Assembly (NCBI GenBank): GCA_002421995.1 | Contig: DISP01000113.1 | Coordinates: 549 to 45,676, forward strand | Direction of reading: 5' to 3' | Origin: Bacteroidales bacterium UBA6207 | GTDB taxonomy: Bacteria > Bacteroidota > Bacteroidia > Bacteroidales > F082 | Length of the DNA stretch: 45,128 bases | Shown: positions 1 to 8,019 of the stretch, piece by piece | How the letters are laid out: each line of letters starts with the position of its first letter | Position numbering within the stretch: the stretch's first letter is position 1 | Program-made: the position numbers and the translations under genes | Notes under the pieces: model-generated | What the model saw: the letters and a program-made list of their open reading frames with translations, nothing else | Told to the model about the DNA's origin: nothing | Databases searched by the model: none

Positions 1-365
1 ATTCGGAAAAGCCAACTATGGCAGGTGTTTACATCAACCGACTCAAATCGGGCTGGCGATTACAGGCTGACCCAACTTTGGTTTTTGCGGTGGGTGATTT
101 TGAAATCAGACGCGTTCTTGACATTCATAAAACCGTTGAATCGCCTTATAACACCTATTTATATCCCGGCCTCCCTCCCGGGCCAATCTGCATTCCCTCA
201 ATTGCATCCATTGACGCTGTACTGAATTATAAACAACATAATTACTATTTTTTCTGTGCTTCCGACGATTTGTCAGGCTATCATCTCTTTGCATCTTCCT
301 ATGCTGAACATGAAGCCAATGCATGGCGTTATCGCAAAGCACTCGATCAACTTAATATCAAATAA
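1..365 (+). CDS. mltG: Endolytic transglycosylase MltG, C-terminal part (5' end outside window)
   Basis: The reading frame is open from the window edge (first complete codon at base 3) and ends in TAA at 363-365, so only about the last 120 residues are present. The segments AGVYINRL, LQADPTLVFAVGD, SPYNTYLYPGLPPGPI and the late HLFASSYAEHEANA are the usual C-terminal signature of the YceG/MltG family. These inner-membrane enzymes cleave nascent peptidoglycan glycan strands. The catalytic Glu and the membrane anchor would lie upstream of the window. The ATG at base 18 is internal, because the preceding in-frame codons (SEKPT) continue the family alignment. The next gene starts 6 nt downstream, so the two are probably co-transcribed. 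Confidence 0.93.
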   Translation, partial: SEKPTMAGVYINRLKSGWRLQADPTLVFAVGDFEIRRVLDIHKTVESPYNTYLYPGLPPGPICIPSIASIDAVLNYKQHNYYFFCASDDLSGYHLFASSYAEHEANAWRYRKALDQLNIK

Positions 366-371
366 TTTTAC

Positions 372-1715
372 ATGAAAGCATTTAAGGCCTATGATATCCG
401 CGGAGTTTGGGAAGTGGATTTTAACGAAGCAGACATCTACCGCATTGGCTTTTTTCTGCCAAAACTCCTCAATACCAATCGCATTCTTGTTGGAAGAGAT
501 ATAAGACACTCTTCTGACACTGTTTTCAACGCTTTGAGCAAAGGTATAACCGATGCCGGAGCAGATGTGGACAATGCAGGTCTCACAACAACACCACTTA
601 TATATTGGGCAACAGGAAAGTTCGACTACCAGGGATCAGTGATGATCACCGCATCGCATAATCCAAAAAACCACAACGGGCTCAAAATTTCAGGAGCCGG
701 TGTTACTCCTGTGGGATACGATACCGGCCTTGCCCAACTCGAAAAATGGTTCGAAAATGATGAAATTGTTGTTTCGGACAAAAAAGGTGTAATCAACACT
801 ATTGAGCCACAACCTGCCTACCTCGACTTTTTAAAAACTTATGTAAGGGAATATGACAACATTAAATTTGGTATAGATTGCAGCAATGGGATGGCATGTT
901 TATTTATTAAACAACTTGTTGGTAACCAGGCATATTATATCAATGACATCGCCGATGGAAACTTTCCTGGCCACGAACCCAATCCGCTGGAACCGGAGAA
1001 TCAGGAACAAATCAAGCAATTGGTGATCAACCGTCAGTGCGATTTTGGACTAATCTTCGATGGCGATGCCGATCGGGTTATGTTTATTGACGAAAACGGA
1101 AAGTTCGTGTCGCCCGATCTTATTATCGCGCTGATGGGGCATTATTTCTTTGAGTTTAACGGAAGAGAAGGCCTTGTGCTTCAAGATATCAGAAGTTCAA
1201 AAGCAATCGGAGAATACCTTGCACAGTTTGGCACAACTGTAGAAACATGGCGTGTCGGCAGGGCATACGGCGCTGCAAAATTAAAAGAAATCAATGGCCT
1301 TTATGGTGGCGAACTCGCAGGACACTATTACTTCCGCGACTTTTATTATTCAGATTCCGGTCTGGTGGCTGCATTGATCGTACTCGATTTGCTAAGCCGT
1401 TTCAAAGCCTCCGGCTTCACCCTTTCTCAATTGATAAACAATATCACACCATATTATAACAGTGGCGAGATAAACTTCAAAGTCAATGAAAAAACTGCTG
1501 CCATGGCTGCCGTTGTAGCGTTTTATACCCAAAAGGAAAAACCGGCAAAATACATGGACTTTGATGGATACAGATTGGACTACGCTGATTTCTGGCTCAA
1601 TGTAAGACCCTCAAACACTGAACCTTATTTACGCTTCATTGCTGAAGCAACCACTAAAGAAAAGCTTAGCGAGCTCATACAAACCACGACTTCGATCATT
1701 CAGGAATATAAGTAA
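372..1715 (+). CDS. manB: Phosphomannomutase/phosphoglucomutase (alpha-D-phosphohexomutase family)
   Basis: A 447-residue protein of normal length for the four-domain phosphohexomutase family. It interconverts hexose 6-phosphate and hexose 1-phosphate in the cytoplasm and feeds nucleotide-sugar synthesis. Seen in order: the phosphoserine loop TASHNPKNHNG (Ser95), the metal loop DGDADR (residues 230-235), a sugar-binding GGELAGHYYFRD segment near residue 315, and the phosphate-binding RPSNTEPYLRF near residue 410. TASHNPKNHNG fits PMM/PGM better than GlmM, whose loop is usually TASHNP followed by other residues, but substrate cannot be fixed from sequence alone. It starts 6 nt after mltG and ends 10 nt before a TPR lipoprotein, which suggests an envelope-related operon. 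Confidence 0.9.
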   Translation: MKAFKAYDIRGVWEVDFNEADIYRIGFFLPKLLNTNRILVGRDIRHSSDTVFNALSKGITDAGADVDNAGLTTTPLIYWATGKFDYQGSVMITASHNPKNHNGLKISGAGVTPVGYDTGLAQLEKWFENDEIVVSDKKGVINTIEPQPAYLDFLKTYVREYDNIKFGIDCSNGMACLFIKQLVGNQAYYINDIADGNFPGHEPNPLEPENQEQIKQLVINRQCDFGLIFDGDADRVMFIDENGKFVSPDLIIALMGHYFFEFNGREGLVLQDIRSSKAIGEYLAQFGTTVETWRVGRAYGAAKLKEINGLYGGELAGHYYFRDFYYSDSGLVAALIVLDLLSRFKASGFTLSQLINNITPYYNSGEINFKVNEKTAAMAAVVAFYTQKEKPAKYMDFDGYRLDYADFWLNVRPSNTEPYLRFIAEATTKEKLSELIQTTTSIIQEYK

Positions 1716-1725
1716 ACGAACACAG

Positions 1726-2160
1726 ATGAACGTAAACCTCAGAAGACACACCTACATCATCCAAACCGGAATATTCATCATATTGCTGATAGCTTTTTCA
1801 GCCTGTGGAGCTGACAAAGAAAAATCAACTTTGCATTTGAACAAAGGAATTGAACTGATTTATAAGGCCCGTCATCAGGAAGCATTGCAGGAGCTCAACC
1901 TTGCCGTGCAATACAATTCAGCATCGCACGAAGCATTTTACTACCGCGGCGCCTGCAAAAGAAACCTCAATGACGTTGAAGGAGCGATGTCGGATTACAA
2001 AAAAGCTGTGGAGTTAAACCCTGATTTTGCTGATGCTCACTTCAGCCTGGGACAGCTATATGACTTCCTGAACGACCATAAGATGGCCTGTTATTACTAT
2101 CTGAAAGCCGAAGCACTTGGCCGCCCCAACACAAACGAATACACCCGTTGGTGCAAATAA
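1726..2160 (+). CDS. TPR-repeat lipoprotein
   Basis: The ATG at 1726 gives a 144-residue protein with a signal sequence ending in the lipobox FSAC (Cys27); the frame is open further upstream but would overlap the mutase gene. After a short linker there are about three tetratricopeptide repeats, with the typical A-x-x-x-Y-x-x-A and NPDFADAHFSLGQLY patterns around residues 40-140. TPR lipoproteins usually act as protein-protein scaffolds at the inner face of the outer membrane; the partner is unknown. The gene lies 10 nt after the phosphohexomutase stop codon and is probably its operon partner. No catalytic motif is visible. Confidence 0.82.
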   Translation: MNVNLRRHTYIIQTGIFIILLIAFSACGADKEKSTLHLNKGIELIYKARHQEALQELNLAVQYNSASHEAFYYRGACKRNLNDVEGAMSDYKKAVELNPDFADAHFSLGQLYDFLNDHKMACYYYLKAEALGRPNTNEYTRWCK

Positions 2161-2397
2161 GGAATAAGTATTGCTTGTTGTTAATTCCGATGGTTTCTTT
2201 AGGAACATCATTCATATCAGTCATTTACATTAGTAAAATCCTGACAATCTTTCTATACATGCCTCGCCCTCAAAATTAAGGCTCAAGTACCAAACATTAT
2301 AGGCAGACACTTAGTAAGGTTCAAACGAAAATCAAACCTTCACATTAATCCCTATACGTAGAGCAAACTTTCTGGTCATTACATTACGATCAACAGG

Positions 2398-2841
2398 CTA
2401 TTGCTGCTCCGCTTCGGTTTTGCCGGCAAGCTCAAATGCCAGAAATGCCCGTAAGACTGACACTTTGTCAGGACTTTCCAAACATTCCATAATCTTGGTT
2501 TTGAACTTCCAGCAGGTCATTTGCCTGCGGTCCATGGTTCGTGACAATTCATAGGACGAAACTTCGGGCTGAAGACAAACCATGCGTGCAAGCTCAAAAG
2601 CCTCCTTAAGCGGCATTTTGCAATGATGAAAAATGGTATGTGCTGTGGCAGATTCCTCAGTTTTGCATTTGGTACAGCGCCGCGAGAATGGCTTCTTTCC
2701 CTTGCAATAATGCGTATGTCCGCACTTTCTGCACACAAAACCATTCTGCCACTTTTGTTCGGCCAATAGACTGAGAAAATAATCCTCATTCCTGTCTTTT
2801 TCCGGAATATCAACAAGATTAATTTGAGTAAGCTGATCCAT
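2398..2841 (-). CDS. Stand-alone transposase-type zinc-ribbon protein (IS1595-like N-terminal domain)
   Basis: 147 residues. The zinc ribbon CRKCGHTHYCKG...CTKCK (two CxxC pairs, about residues 37-60) is followed by a helical region (LKEAFELARMVCLQPEVSS, then WKFKTKIMECL). This is the pattern of the N-terminal zinc-ribbon and helical region of IS1595/ISXO2-type transposases. Those enzymes run to about 300 residues and carry a DDE catalytic domain; here the protein stops at 147 and no DDE remnant is visible in the 237 bases after the stop. A TAATTTTG box (minus strand, 2869-2876) lies about 28 nt upstream. It may be a transposase remnant or a reused DNA-binding protein. No terminal inverted repeats were found. 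Confidence 0.72.
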   Translation of the reverse strand: MDQLTQINLVDIPEKDRNEDYFLSLLAEQKWQNGFVCRKCGHTHYCKGKKPFSRRCTKCKTEESATAHTIFHHCKMPLKEAFELARMVCLQPEVSSYELSRTMDRRQMTCWKFKTKIMECLESPDKVSVLRAFLAFELAGKTEAEQQ

Positions 2842-2909
2842 TTTTCACTTCTGGCATAAAAATTGAGACAAAATTAACAAAAGTGATAATTAAGCGATTT
2901 AAAAATTTT

Positions 2910-2917
2910 TATTTTTG
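2910..2917 (+). promoter_or_regulatory. -7 box of the thioredoxin lipoprotein gene
   Basis: TATTTTTG matches the Bacteroidota -7 consensus TAnnTTTG and lies 23 nt before the ATG at 2941. No convincing TTG at -33 is visible, so support is moderate in this AT-rich spacer. Confidence 0.4.
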
Positions 2918-2940
2918 CAAAAAATTTAACATTAAATAAA

Positions 2941-3423
2941 ATGATCAGAAACATCCTTCTCTCATTCACTGCAGTGTTTATTCTCACAACAGCCTGTTCA
3001 AACACAACCGGAAAGCAAGCCGACGACAAACCGGCTGCAACCGTATCCAAGGAAAAAGGCAATATAGAATTTCTTACCTATGACACATTTATTTCCAAGG
3101 TTTGGAATTTCGAAACGAACCCGCAACAATTTGTTTATGTTGGAGAGGTGCCTGCTATAGTGGATTTTTATGCTGACTGGTGTGGCCCATGCAAGCGAAT
3201 TGCGCCTATCATGGAGAAACTTGCCAAGGAATATGATGGTAAACTTAAAATCTATAAAATTGATGTTGATAAAGAACAACGATTAGCCGGAGTTTTTCAG
3301 GTACGCAGCATTCCCAGTGTTTTGTTTATTCCAAAAACAGGACAACCAATGATGCAGGCCGGTGCCTTATCTGAAGAAATGTATCGTCAAATTATTGAAG
3401 AACAATTAGTTAATAAGAAATAA
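2941..3423 (+). CDS. Thioredoxin-fold lipoprotein
   Basis: 160 residues with a lipoprotein signal sequence ending TTAC (Cys19), a low-complexity linker to about residue 40, and one thioredoxin domain with the canonical active site WCGPCK (Cys81, Cys84) and the cis-proline loop RSIPS. It should be an envelope-anchored thiol-disulfide oxidoreductase facing the periplasm. The next gene encodes a close paralogue without a signal peptide: both share the N-terminal pattern TF-x-x-KV-x-N-[FY]-E, the DFYADWC segment and the GQP-x-M-x-x-GAL tail, so the pair looks like a tandem duplication. The genes are 28 nt apart with no terminator between them, suggesting one transcript. Confidence 0.9.
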   Translation: MIRNILLSFTAVFILTTACSNTTGKQADDKPAATVSKEKGNIEFLTYDTFISKVWNFETNPQQFVYVGEVPAIVDFYADWCGPCKRIAPIMEKLAKEYDGKLKIYKIDVDKEQRLAGVFQVRSIPSVLFIPKTGQPMMQAGALSEEMYRQIIEEQLVNKK

Positions 3424-3451
3424 TTACACCCTTATAAATCACAATTTTAAA

Positions 3452-3805
3452 ATGGAACATTTAACGAAGGAAACATTTTTAAACAAAGTTTTCAACTACG
3501 AAAAGAACCAGGAATGGAAATTTGAAGGCGAATTGCCTTGTTTGATTGACTTTTATGCCGACTGGTGTCAGCCTTGCAAAATGGTTGCACCAATACTCGA
3601 AGAACTTTCAAAAGAGTATGCCGGAAAAATCAATATATACAAAATTGATACGGAGGATCAGACCGAACTTGCAGGTGCCTTCGGAATAAGAAGCATCCCT
3701 TCACTGCTCTTTTGCCCCAAAGACGGGCAACCTCAAATGGCAATGGGCGCTTTGCCAAAAGAAACGCTTCGTCAGGCCATCAATGATGTTCTCTTAAAGA
3801 ACTAA
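3452..3805 (+). CDS. trxA: Cytoplasmic thioredoxin
   Basis: 117 residues with no signal peptide. Active site WCQPCK (Cys39, Cys42), in which the usual Gly of WCGPC is Gln, and cis-Pro loop RSIPS. The conserved buried Asp region (CLIDFYADW) is present. It is probably a general cytoplasmic disulfide reductase, although WCQPC variants can have a shifted redox potential. It is the downstream member of a tandem pair with the lipoprotein at 2941-3423 and is followed by a strong terminator at 3826-3850. Confidence 0.9.
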   Translation: MEHLTKETFLNKVFNYEKNQEWKFEGELPCLIDFYADWCQPCKMVAPILEELSKEYAGKINIYKIDTEDQTELAGAFGIRSIPSLLFCPKDGQPQMAMGALPKETLRQAINDVLLKN

Positions 3806-3825
3806 TCCTGATTTTTTAAAACATT

Positions 3826-3850
3826 AAGCTGCCCTGTGGCAGCTTTTTTA
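3826..3850 (+). terminator. Rho-independent terminator after the thioredoxin pair
   Basis: AAGCTGCC (3826-3833) and GGCAGCTT (3838-3845) form a perfect 8-bp stem with a CTGT loop. The stem runs directly into a T-rich tract. Confidence 0.85.
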
Positions 3851-3883
3851 GTTTTATAACCTTCCAATACTTGTTTTTCATCT

Positions 3884-3891
3884 TATTTTTG
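3884..3891 (+). promoter_or_regulatory. -7 box very close to the wbqC-like start codon
   Basis: TATTTTTG matches TAnnTTTG and ends only 6 nt before the ATG at 3898. If used, transcription would begin almost at the start codon, giving a leaderless or near-leaderless mRNA. No TTG is seen at the expected -33 distance. Confidence 0.35.
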
Positions 3892-3897
3892 CAGCCT

Positions 3898-4545
3898 ATG
3901 CTAACAGAAAAAATTATTCTTCCAACCGCCTATTTTCCACCGGTAAGTTGGATGGCAGCTGCACTCAAAGCATCCGAGATACTCATCGAAACGCAAGAAA
4001 CTTATCCCAAGCAAACCATTCGGAATCATTGTAATATATTGACAGCTAACGGTATTCTGAAACTTTCGGTACCCGTTTCAAAGCCTTTTGGCAATCAAAC
4101 AAAAACACATCAGGTGAAGGTGCTTTATCAGGACAATTGGCCACAGAAGCATTTCAGAGCAATCGAGTCAGCCTACAACAACTCACCTTATTATCAGTAC
4201 TATGCCTCTCATTTTCAACGCTTTTTCATGTTGCGGTTTGATTTGCTCACGGATTTAAATGCAGAAGCTTTGGCATTGGTGAATAAACTTTTAAAAACAG
4301 AAATGAGTCTGAATTATACTGAAAACTGGGAGCCAAATCACCGCTCAGCGCCGGATTACAGGTTCTTGCCCGAAAACAACAGTCAATGGGGGCTCGAAAA
4401 TCAAACACCTTATATTCAAGTGTTTTCGGATCGTTTTGAATTTTTTCAAAATCCGAGTGTGCTGGATGTGATTTTTAACCTCGGGCCACGAAGCACAGGC
4501 TATCTCAAGAGCGTTAATACAATCATTCAGGATAAGCAATCCTGA
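3898..4545 (+). CDS. WbqC-like family protein
   Basis: 215 residues from the ATG at 3898. The start ILPTAYFPPVSW, followed by a conserved tail with RTIR-like and YY-x-x-YA-x-x-F segments, is characteristic of the WbqC-like family common in Bacteroidota. The family was named from an O-antigen cluster and its enzymatic role is not firmly settled. The open frame extends back to a TTG at 3871, but that would overlap the -7 box, and alignment begins at the ATG. There is no signal peptide or membrane segment. Its last 23 bases overlap the tail of the convergent pgpH gene. Confidence 0.82.
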   Translation: MLTEKIILPTAYFPPVSWMAAALKASEILIETQETYPKQTIRNHCNILTANGILKLSVPVSKPFGNQTKTHQVKVLYQDNWPQKHFRAIESAYNNSPYYQYYASHFQRFFMLRFDLLTDLNAEALALVNKLLKTEMSLNYTENWEPNHRSAPDYRFLPENNSQWGLENQTPYIQVFSDRFEFFQNPSVLDVIFNLGPRSTGYLKSVNTIIQDKQS

Positions 4546-6574
4546 TATGATAACTGTTCATCAGTTTCTTTTTTAGAATACGTCGAACAATCTGGATTTC
4601 CTTGAATGTGATATTGGCGTTGATGAACTGATTGTTTTCGATTTGCTTTCCAACAATATTTTCAACCAAATCACTGATTTTTTGTTCCGTTGGTGCTTTC
4701 ATGCTTCTTGAAGCAGCTTCAACCGAGTCGGCCATCATCACCACTGCCGTCTCCCGCGAGAAAGGTAACGGACCGTGATAGCTGAAATCGCGTTCGTCCA
4801 CATGAAGGCCGGGGTTTTTTCGCTGTTGCAAAACATAAAAATAATTAACCCTGCTAGTGCCGTGATGGGTGCGGATAAAATCAATCACCATTTCAGGCAA
4901 CCGGGCTTTGCGGGCCATTTCTATTCCGGAAATCACGTGGTTGATAATGATCGAAGCGCTTTCGGCAGGCTGAATATCGTCATGCGGATTGTAACTACCC
5001 ATTTGATTTTCAATAAAGTAATATGGATTCGACAGCTTACCAATGTCGTGATACAAAGCACCGGTTCGCGCCAGCATCACGTTCCCTCCTATGGCATATA
5101 AGGCTTCCTCAGCAAAGTTAGCCACCTGCATGGAATGCTGAAAGGTGCCCGGAGCCTTTGCAGCCAGCTCCCGCAGCAATGGACTATTCGTATTGCTTAA
5201 CTCCAGCAATGTAAGTTCGGTTACAAGCCCAAATATTCTCTCAAAGAAATAAATCATCGGCAATGCCATAAGCGTCAAAGCTGCGCTCAGCGCAAACATC
5301 CAAATCATCCTTTGATCAATCAACGAAAACTCGGAAACTTGTATCAAACTGAATCCTAAATAAATAACAATATAGGTAAGAAAAATGAAACCGCTGGTTC
5401 TGAAAAAGTAAAACCGCCGGCTGTGTTTGTCCAAACTAAAAACAACAACATAGCCAACGATGAGTTGCAGAAAAGCAAACTGAAAAGCATTGGGAACGAC
5501 AATGGAAACCAGAAAAATTGTTAGCAAATGAACCAAAACTGTCGTTCTTGAATCGAAAAAGGTGATTAAAACGATTGGTAACAACCCAAAAGGTAAAAGA
5601 TAAACCAAACTCGGCTCGCGCGACAGGATCAGGTATCCGGGTAAAATGTTGAGCAGCATCAGCACAAGAATCAGATTGATCTTTTTTAACTCGTTAAAAA
5701 GGTCATTGCGCAGCAAACGGATGAAAAGGTACAGTGTAATAAAAACTGCCAATACCAATATAAACTGGCCCGCGATAAGTGTATTTATTCTTTTGAAATC
5801 GCCGGTTCGCTTTTCGGTCTCGTAACTTAAAGAACTTAACAGCAGAAACTTATCTTCTGTAACAAGGTCACCTTCCGAAATGATCAACTCACCTTGCTGA
5901 ACCATACCATAGGTTGGCGAAATTTTTTGAAGCGATGCAGACAACTCCTGTTTGGACATGCTTTCGTTGTAAACCAGATTCTGAACAAAGACTTCGCCAA
6001 GCAACTGAAGAATCATGGGCTTATCAACAAACCTTGCAGTATCAACCATTCTTGCCGCAAAATCAAATGCCGATGAAATCGTGAAAAGATCTGTTAATGC
6101 ATACACTGTTGCCATACGGTCCTTGACAACCTGAACTTTCTGATCCTTATCAGCTTTTTCCAACACTTTATGATGTTGAATGATTCCCCTGTTTTGAACA
6201 ACATCAAAGATTTTCAAAGTCAGTTGCCTGGTTTTAATCCTGTTAAGAAGCTGATCCGGCAATTTTTCATCAAGCAGGAGCATCAACGATTCTCTGCCTT
6301 TAGCGGTAGCCGCCTTATCAAAATCAAAATACGGATAGTTTTGAACCGAAACCCGCTCGCGTTCTTCTCTGATTTGCCTGTCAGATTTATGGATGGCAAA
6401 ATCAAAAGGCGCGAACAAGGTAGGATGTAGCCAGGGTTTACCTGCCTGAAATTCATATTGAAACTTTCCAACCCGCGGTAAAAACCACATTACAAGAAAT
6501 ATTGCAGCCGCAAATGATAGCAATTTGAACCAGTTATAATAATGGTGCCGCAGGTGATGGATCAATTTTTTCAT
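4523..6574 (-). CDS. pgpH: 7TM-HD phosphohydrolase, PgpH-type cyclic-di-AMP phosphodiesterase
   Basis: 683 residues from the ATG at 6574. The frame is open to 6637, but that extension would cross the promoter at 6596-6626. Architecture: one N-terminal membrane segment (about residues 15-33), an extracytoplasmic 7TMR-HDED domain to about 270, seven membrane helices to about 460, then a cytoplasmic HD domain. The HD domain shows FQHSMQVANFAEEA, YHDIGKLSNPYYFIENQ near residue 510, the NPHDD segment, a THHGT motif and MMADSVEAASRS. In characterised homologues this domain hydrolyses c-di-AMP to pApA. The gene is transcribed divergently from the NlpC/P60 gene and overlaps the wbqC-like gene tail to tail. 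Confidence 0.92.
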   Translation of the reverse strand: MKKLIHHLRHHYYNWFKLLSFAAAIFLVMWFLPRVGKFQYEFQAGKPWLHPTLFAPFDFAIHKSDRQIREERERVSVQNYPYFDFDKAATAKGRESLMLLLDEKLPDQLLNRIKTRQLTLKIFDVVQNRGIIQHHKVLEKADKDQKVQVVKDRMATVYALTDLFTISSAFDFAARMVDTARFVDKPMILQLLGEVFVQNLVYNESMSKQELSASLQKISPTYGMVQQGELIISEGDLVTEDKFLLLSSLSYETEKRTGDFKRINTLIAGQFILVLAVFITLYLFIRLLRNDLFNELKKINLILVLMLLNILPGYLILSREPSLVYLLPFGLLPIVLITFFDSRTTVLVHLLTIFLVSIVVPNAFQFAFLQLIVGYVVVFSLDKHSRRFYFFRTSGFIFLTYIVIYLGFSLIQVSEFSLIDQRMIWMFALSAALTLMALPMIYFFERIFGLVTELTLLELSNTNSPLLRELAAKAPGTFQHSMQVANFAEEALYAIGGNVMLARTGALYHDIGKLSNPYYFIENQMGSYNPHDDIQPAESASIIINHVISGIEMARKARLPEMVIDFIRTHHGTSRVNYFYVLQQRKNPGLHVDERDFSYHGPLPFSRETAVVMMADSVEAASRSMKAPTEQKISDLVENIVGKQIENNQFINANITFKEIQIVRRILKKKLMNSYHIRIAYPE

Positions 6575-6595
6575 GCAACTTAAAATACGTATGAG

Positions 6596-6626
6596 CAAAA
6601 GTATAGATAAAGTGCAATGATTCCAA
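6596..6626 (-). promoter_or_regulatory. Bacteroidota-type promoter of pgpH
   Basis: On the minus strand TTG (6624-6626) is followed after exactly 20 nt by TACTTTTG (6596-6603), a full match to TTG-N(about 20)-TAnnTTTG. Transcription would start near 6590, about 15 nt before the ATG at 6574, which supports that start codon over the upstream extension. Confidence 0.7.
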
Positions 6627-6654
6627 AAATGAAACATGTATCATGAATAAGAAT

Positions 6655-6662
6655 TACTTTTG
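6655..6662 (+). promoter_or_regulatory. -7 box of the NlpC/P60 gene
   Basis: TACTTTTG matches TAnnTTTG and ends 18 nt before the ATG at 6681. There is no TTG at the normal spacing. It argues against a TTG start at 6660, which lies inside the box. Confidence 0.45.
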
Positions 6663-6680
6663 AAGCAAAATAAACAGCTT

Positions 6681-7448
6681 ATGACAATTGTATTTAGTCA
6701 GATTTCTCAAATTCCGGTAAGGAGTACCCCTTCCGAAAAATCAGAAATGACAACGCAAATTCTTTATGGCGAGTCATACGAAATTCTCGACAAACATGAT
6801 GGCTGGCAGTTGATTCGTTGCTTGTGGGATAATTACACAGGCTGGATTGCTTCTGCACAAAACGCCGCCATTGTTTCAGTTGAAACAGAAGATAATGCCG
6901 ACAAAAAGCTTTTTAACAAGGCCGCTGTTGCTTTTGTTTCAAACCAATTAACACACAGACTTCCAATCAGTTTCGGTTCAGAATTACGCAAGCACGACAA
7001 AATCTGCGATAATATCTATGAAACAACGCCAATAGCTGCAGATGAAAGTGGTTTTAATGACAAAACGTCGGCTTTGCTGTACTATGCCGGCTTGTTCAGC
7101 TATGCTCCTTATTTATGGGGTGGCAGATCAGCTTTTGGAACTGATTGCAGCGGGCTTGTACAAATATTATTTAAAGCCTTAGATATCAGGCTTCCACGCG
7201 ATGCTCACCAGCAGGCTGAGCTTGGACAAACAATAGACTTTATTGAGGAAAGTGTTGCCGGCGATCTGGTTTTTTTTGACAATGCTGATGGCAAAATAAC
7301 GCATGTCGGACTATTGCGCGACAGTAAATCTGTCATCCACGCATCCGGCCACGTCCGAATAGATCCTATTGACCACCATGGCATATTCAACCCACAAACC
7401 GGGAAATACTCACATAAGCTAAGGATAATCAAGCGATTAAATCTATAA
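6681..7448 (+). CDS. NlpC/P60 family (C40) cell-wall hydrolase with N-terminal SH3-like domain
   Basis: 255 residues from the ATG at 6681. An SH3-like domain occupies about residues 5-65 (pattern PVRSTPS...GE-x-YEI...DGWQLIR...YTGWI). The C-terminal NlpC/P60 domain has the catalytic Cys156 in FGTDCSGLVQ and His208 in THVGLL, with a further His in the DHHG segment as the probable third residue. These enzymes cleave the D-Glu to diamino-acid bond in peptidoglycan stem peptides. No clear signal peptide is seen at the chosen start, so a cytoplasmic muropeptide-recycling role is possible; dipeptidyl-peptidase VI-like enzymes have this layout. Confidence 0.85.
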   Translation: MTIVFSQISQIPVRSTPSEKSEMTTQILYGESYEILDKHDGWQLIRCLWDNYTGWIASAQNAAIVSVETEDNADKKLFNKAAVAFVSNQLTHRLPISFGSELRKHDKICDNIYETTPIAADESGFNDKTSALLYYAGLFSYAPYLWGGRSAFGTDCSGLVQILFKALDIRLPRDAHQQAELGQTIDFIEESVAGDLVFFDNADGKITHVGLLRDSKSVIHASGHVRIDPIDHHGIFNPQTGKYSHKLRIIKRLNL

Positions 7449-7590
7449 TCAATCAAATTACAGCATTTATTTTTTCTGATTTTTCGACTGACAGCAAAAA
7501 AATAAATCGCTTTAGTATCACCATTTGGCATAATTTATGATCTTTGCAGCCTAAATAATTCTTTGTTCAAACTAAAAAGATCAAATTACA

Positions 7591-7941
7591 ATGGTACTAC
7601 CAACAAGCTTAAAACATGTTGCCACGGCAGCAGAACTCACCGAACTTATTAACAGCGAAGCAAACGTAATGGTATGTTGCGGAAGAATGGGACCAATGTG
7701 TATTCCTGTTTATGGCATCATGGACGAACTTCAGGACGAATACACACATGTTGCTTTCAGAGATATGATGTTTGATTCACCTGAAGCTGCTATTATTCGC
7801 AACTTACCTGAATGCCGCAGCTTTATGGGACTTCCCTTCACTGTTTACTACAAAAACGGAAAAGTAGCTGCCGCCACAAGCAGCATCCAAAACCGTCAGC
7901 AGATTACCACTATACTAGATCGCGAGTTCGGTAATGCATAG
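7591..7941 (+). CDS. Thioredoxin-like protein with a non-canonical active site
   Basis: 116 residues that can be laid on thioredoxin along their whole length: an N-terminal helix, VMVCCGRMGPMCIPVY where thioredoxin has DFWAEWCGPCKM, a DELQDEY helix, a cis-proline loop GLPFTVYYKNGKVA, and a C-terminal helix. The CGPC dithiol is replaced by MGPM. Cysteines instead lie just before (Cys29, Cys30) and just after (Cys37), with another near residue 75. The gene is the immediate upstream neighbour of a TrxB-like reductase (79 nt away, with a terminator between them). This suggests an atypical redox pair. Function is inferred from fold and context only. Confidence 0.75.
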   Translation: MVLPTSLKHVATAAELTELINSEANVMVCCGRMGPMCIPVYGIMDELQDEYTHVAFRDMMFDSPEAAIIRNLPECRSFMGLPFTVYYKNGKVAAATSSIQNRQQITTILDREFGNA

Positions 7942-7944
7942 GTT

Positions 7945-7987
7945 AAACCGAAGGGCTTCAAACCAAGATTGGAGCCCTTTTGGTTTT
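7945..7987 (+). terminator. Terminator between the thioredoxin-like gene and trxB
   Basis: AAGGGCT (7951-7957) pairs with AGCCCTT (7973-7979). Flanking AAACC (7945-7949) can pair with GGTTT (7982-7986), and the right arm contains a short T run. It implies that trxB is at least partly transcribed on its own or by readthrough. Confidence 0.65.
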
Positions 7988-8019
7988 ATTCTTTTGCGAT
8001 TTTTTTTAATTTATTTAAC

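Noticed and set aside
2161..2397. Remnant of a DDE transposase domain or terminal repeat beyond the zinc-ribbon gene
   Set aside because: No frame with catalytic-domain motifs and no matching inverted repeats were found; only a weak AAGGTT/AACCTT hairpin is present.
4523..6637. Extended pgpH start at 6637
   Set aside because: The extension crosses a full-consensus promoter at 6596-6626, and the ATG at 6574 leads straight into a normal membrane-anchor start.
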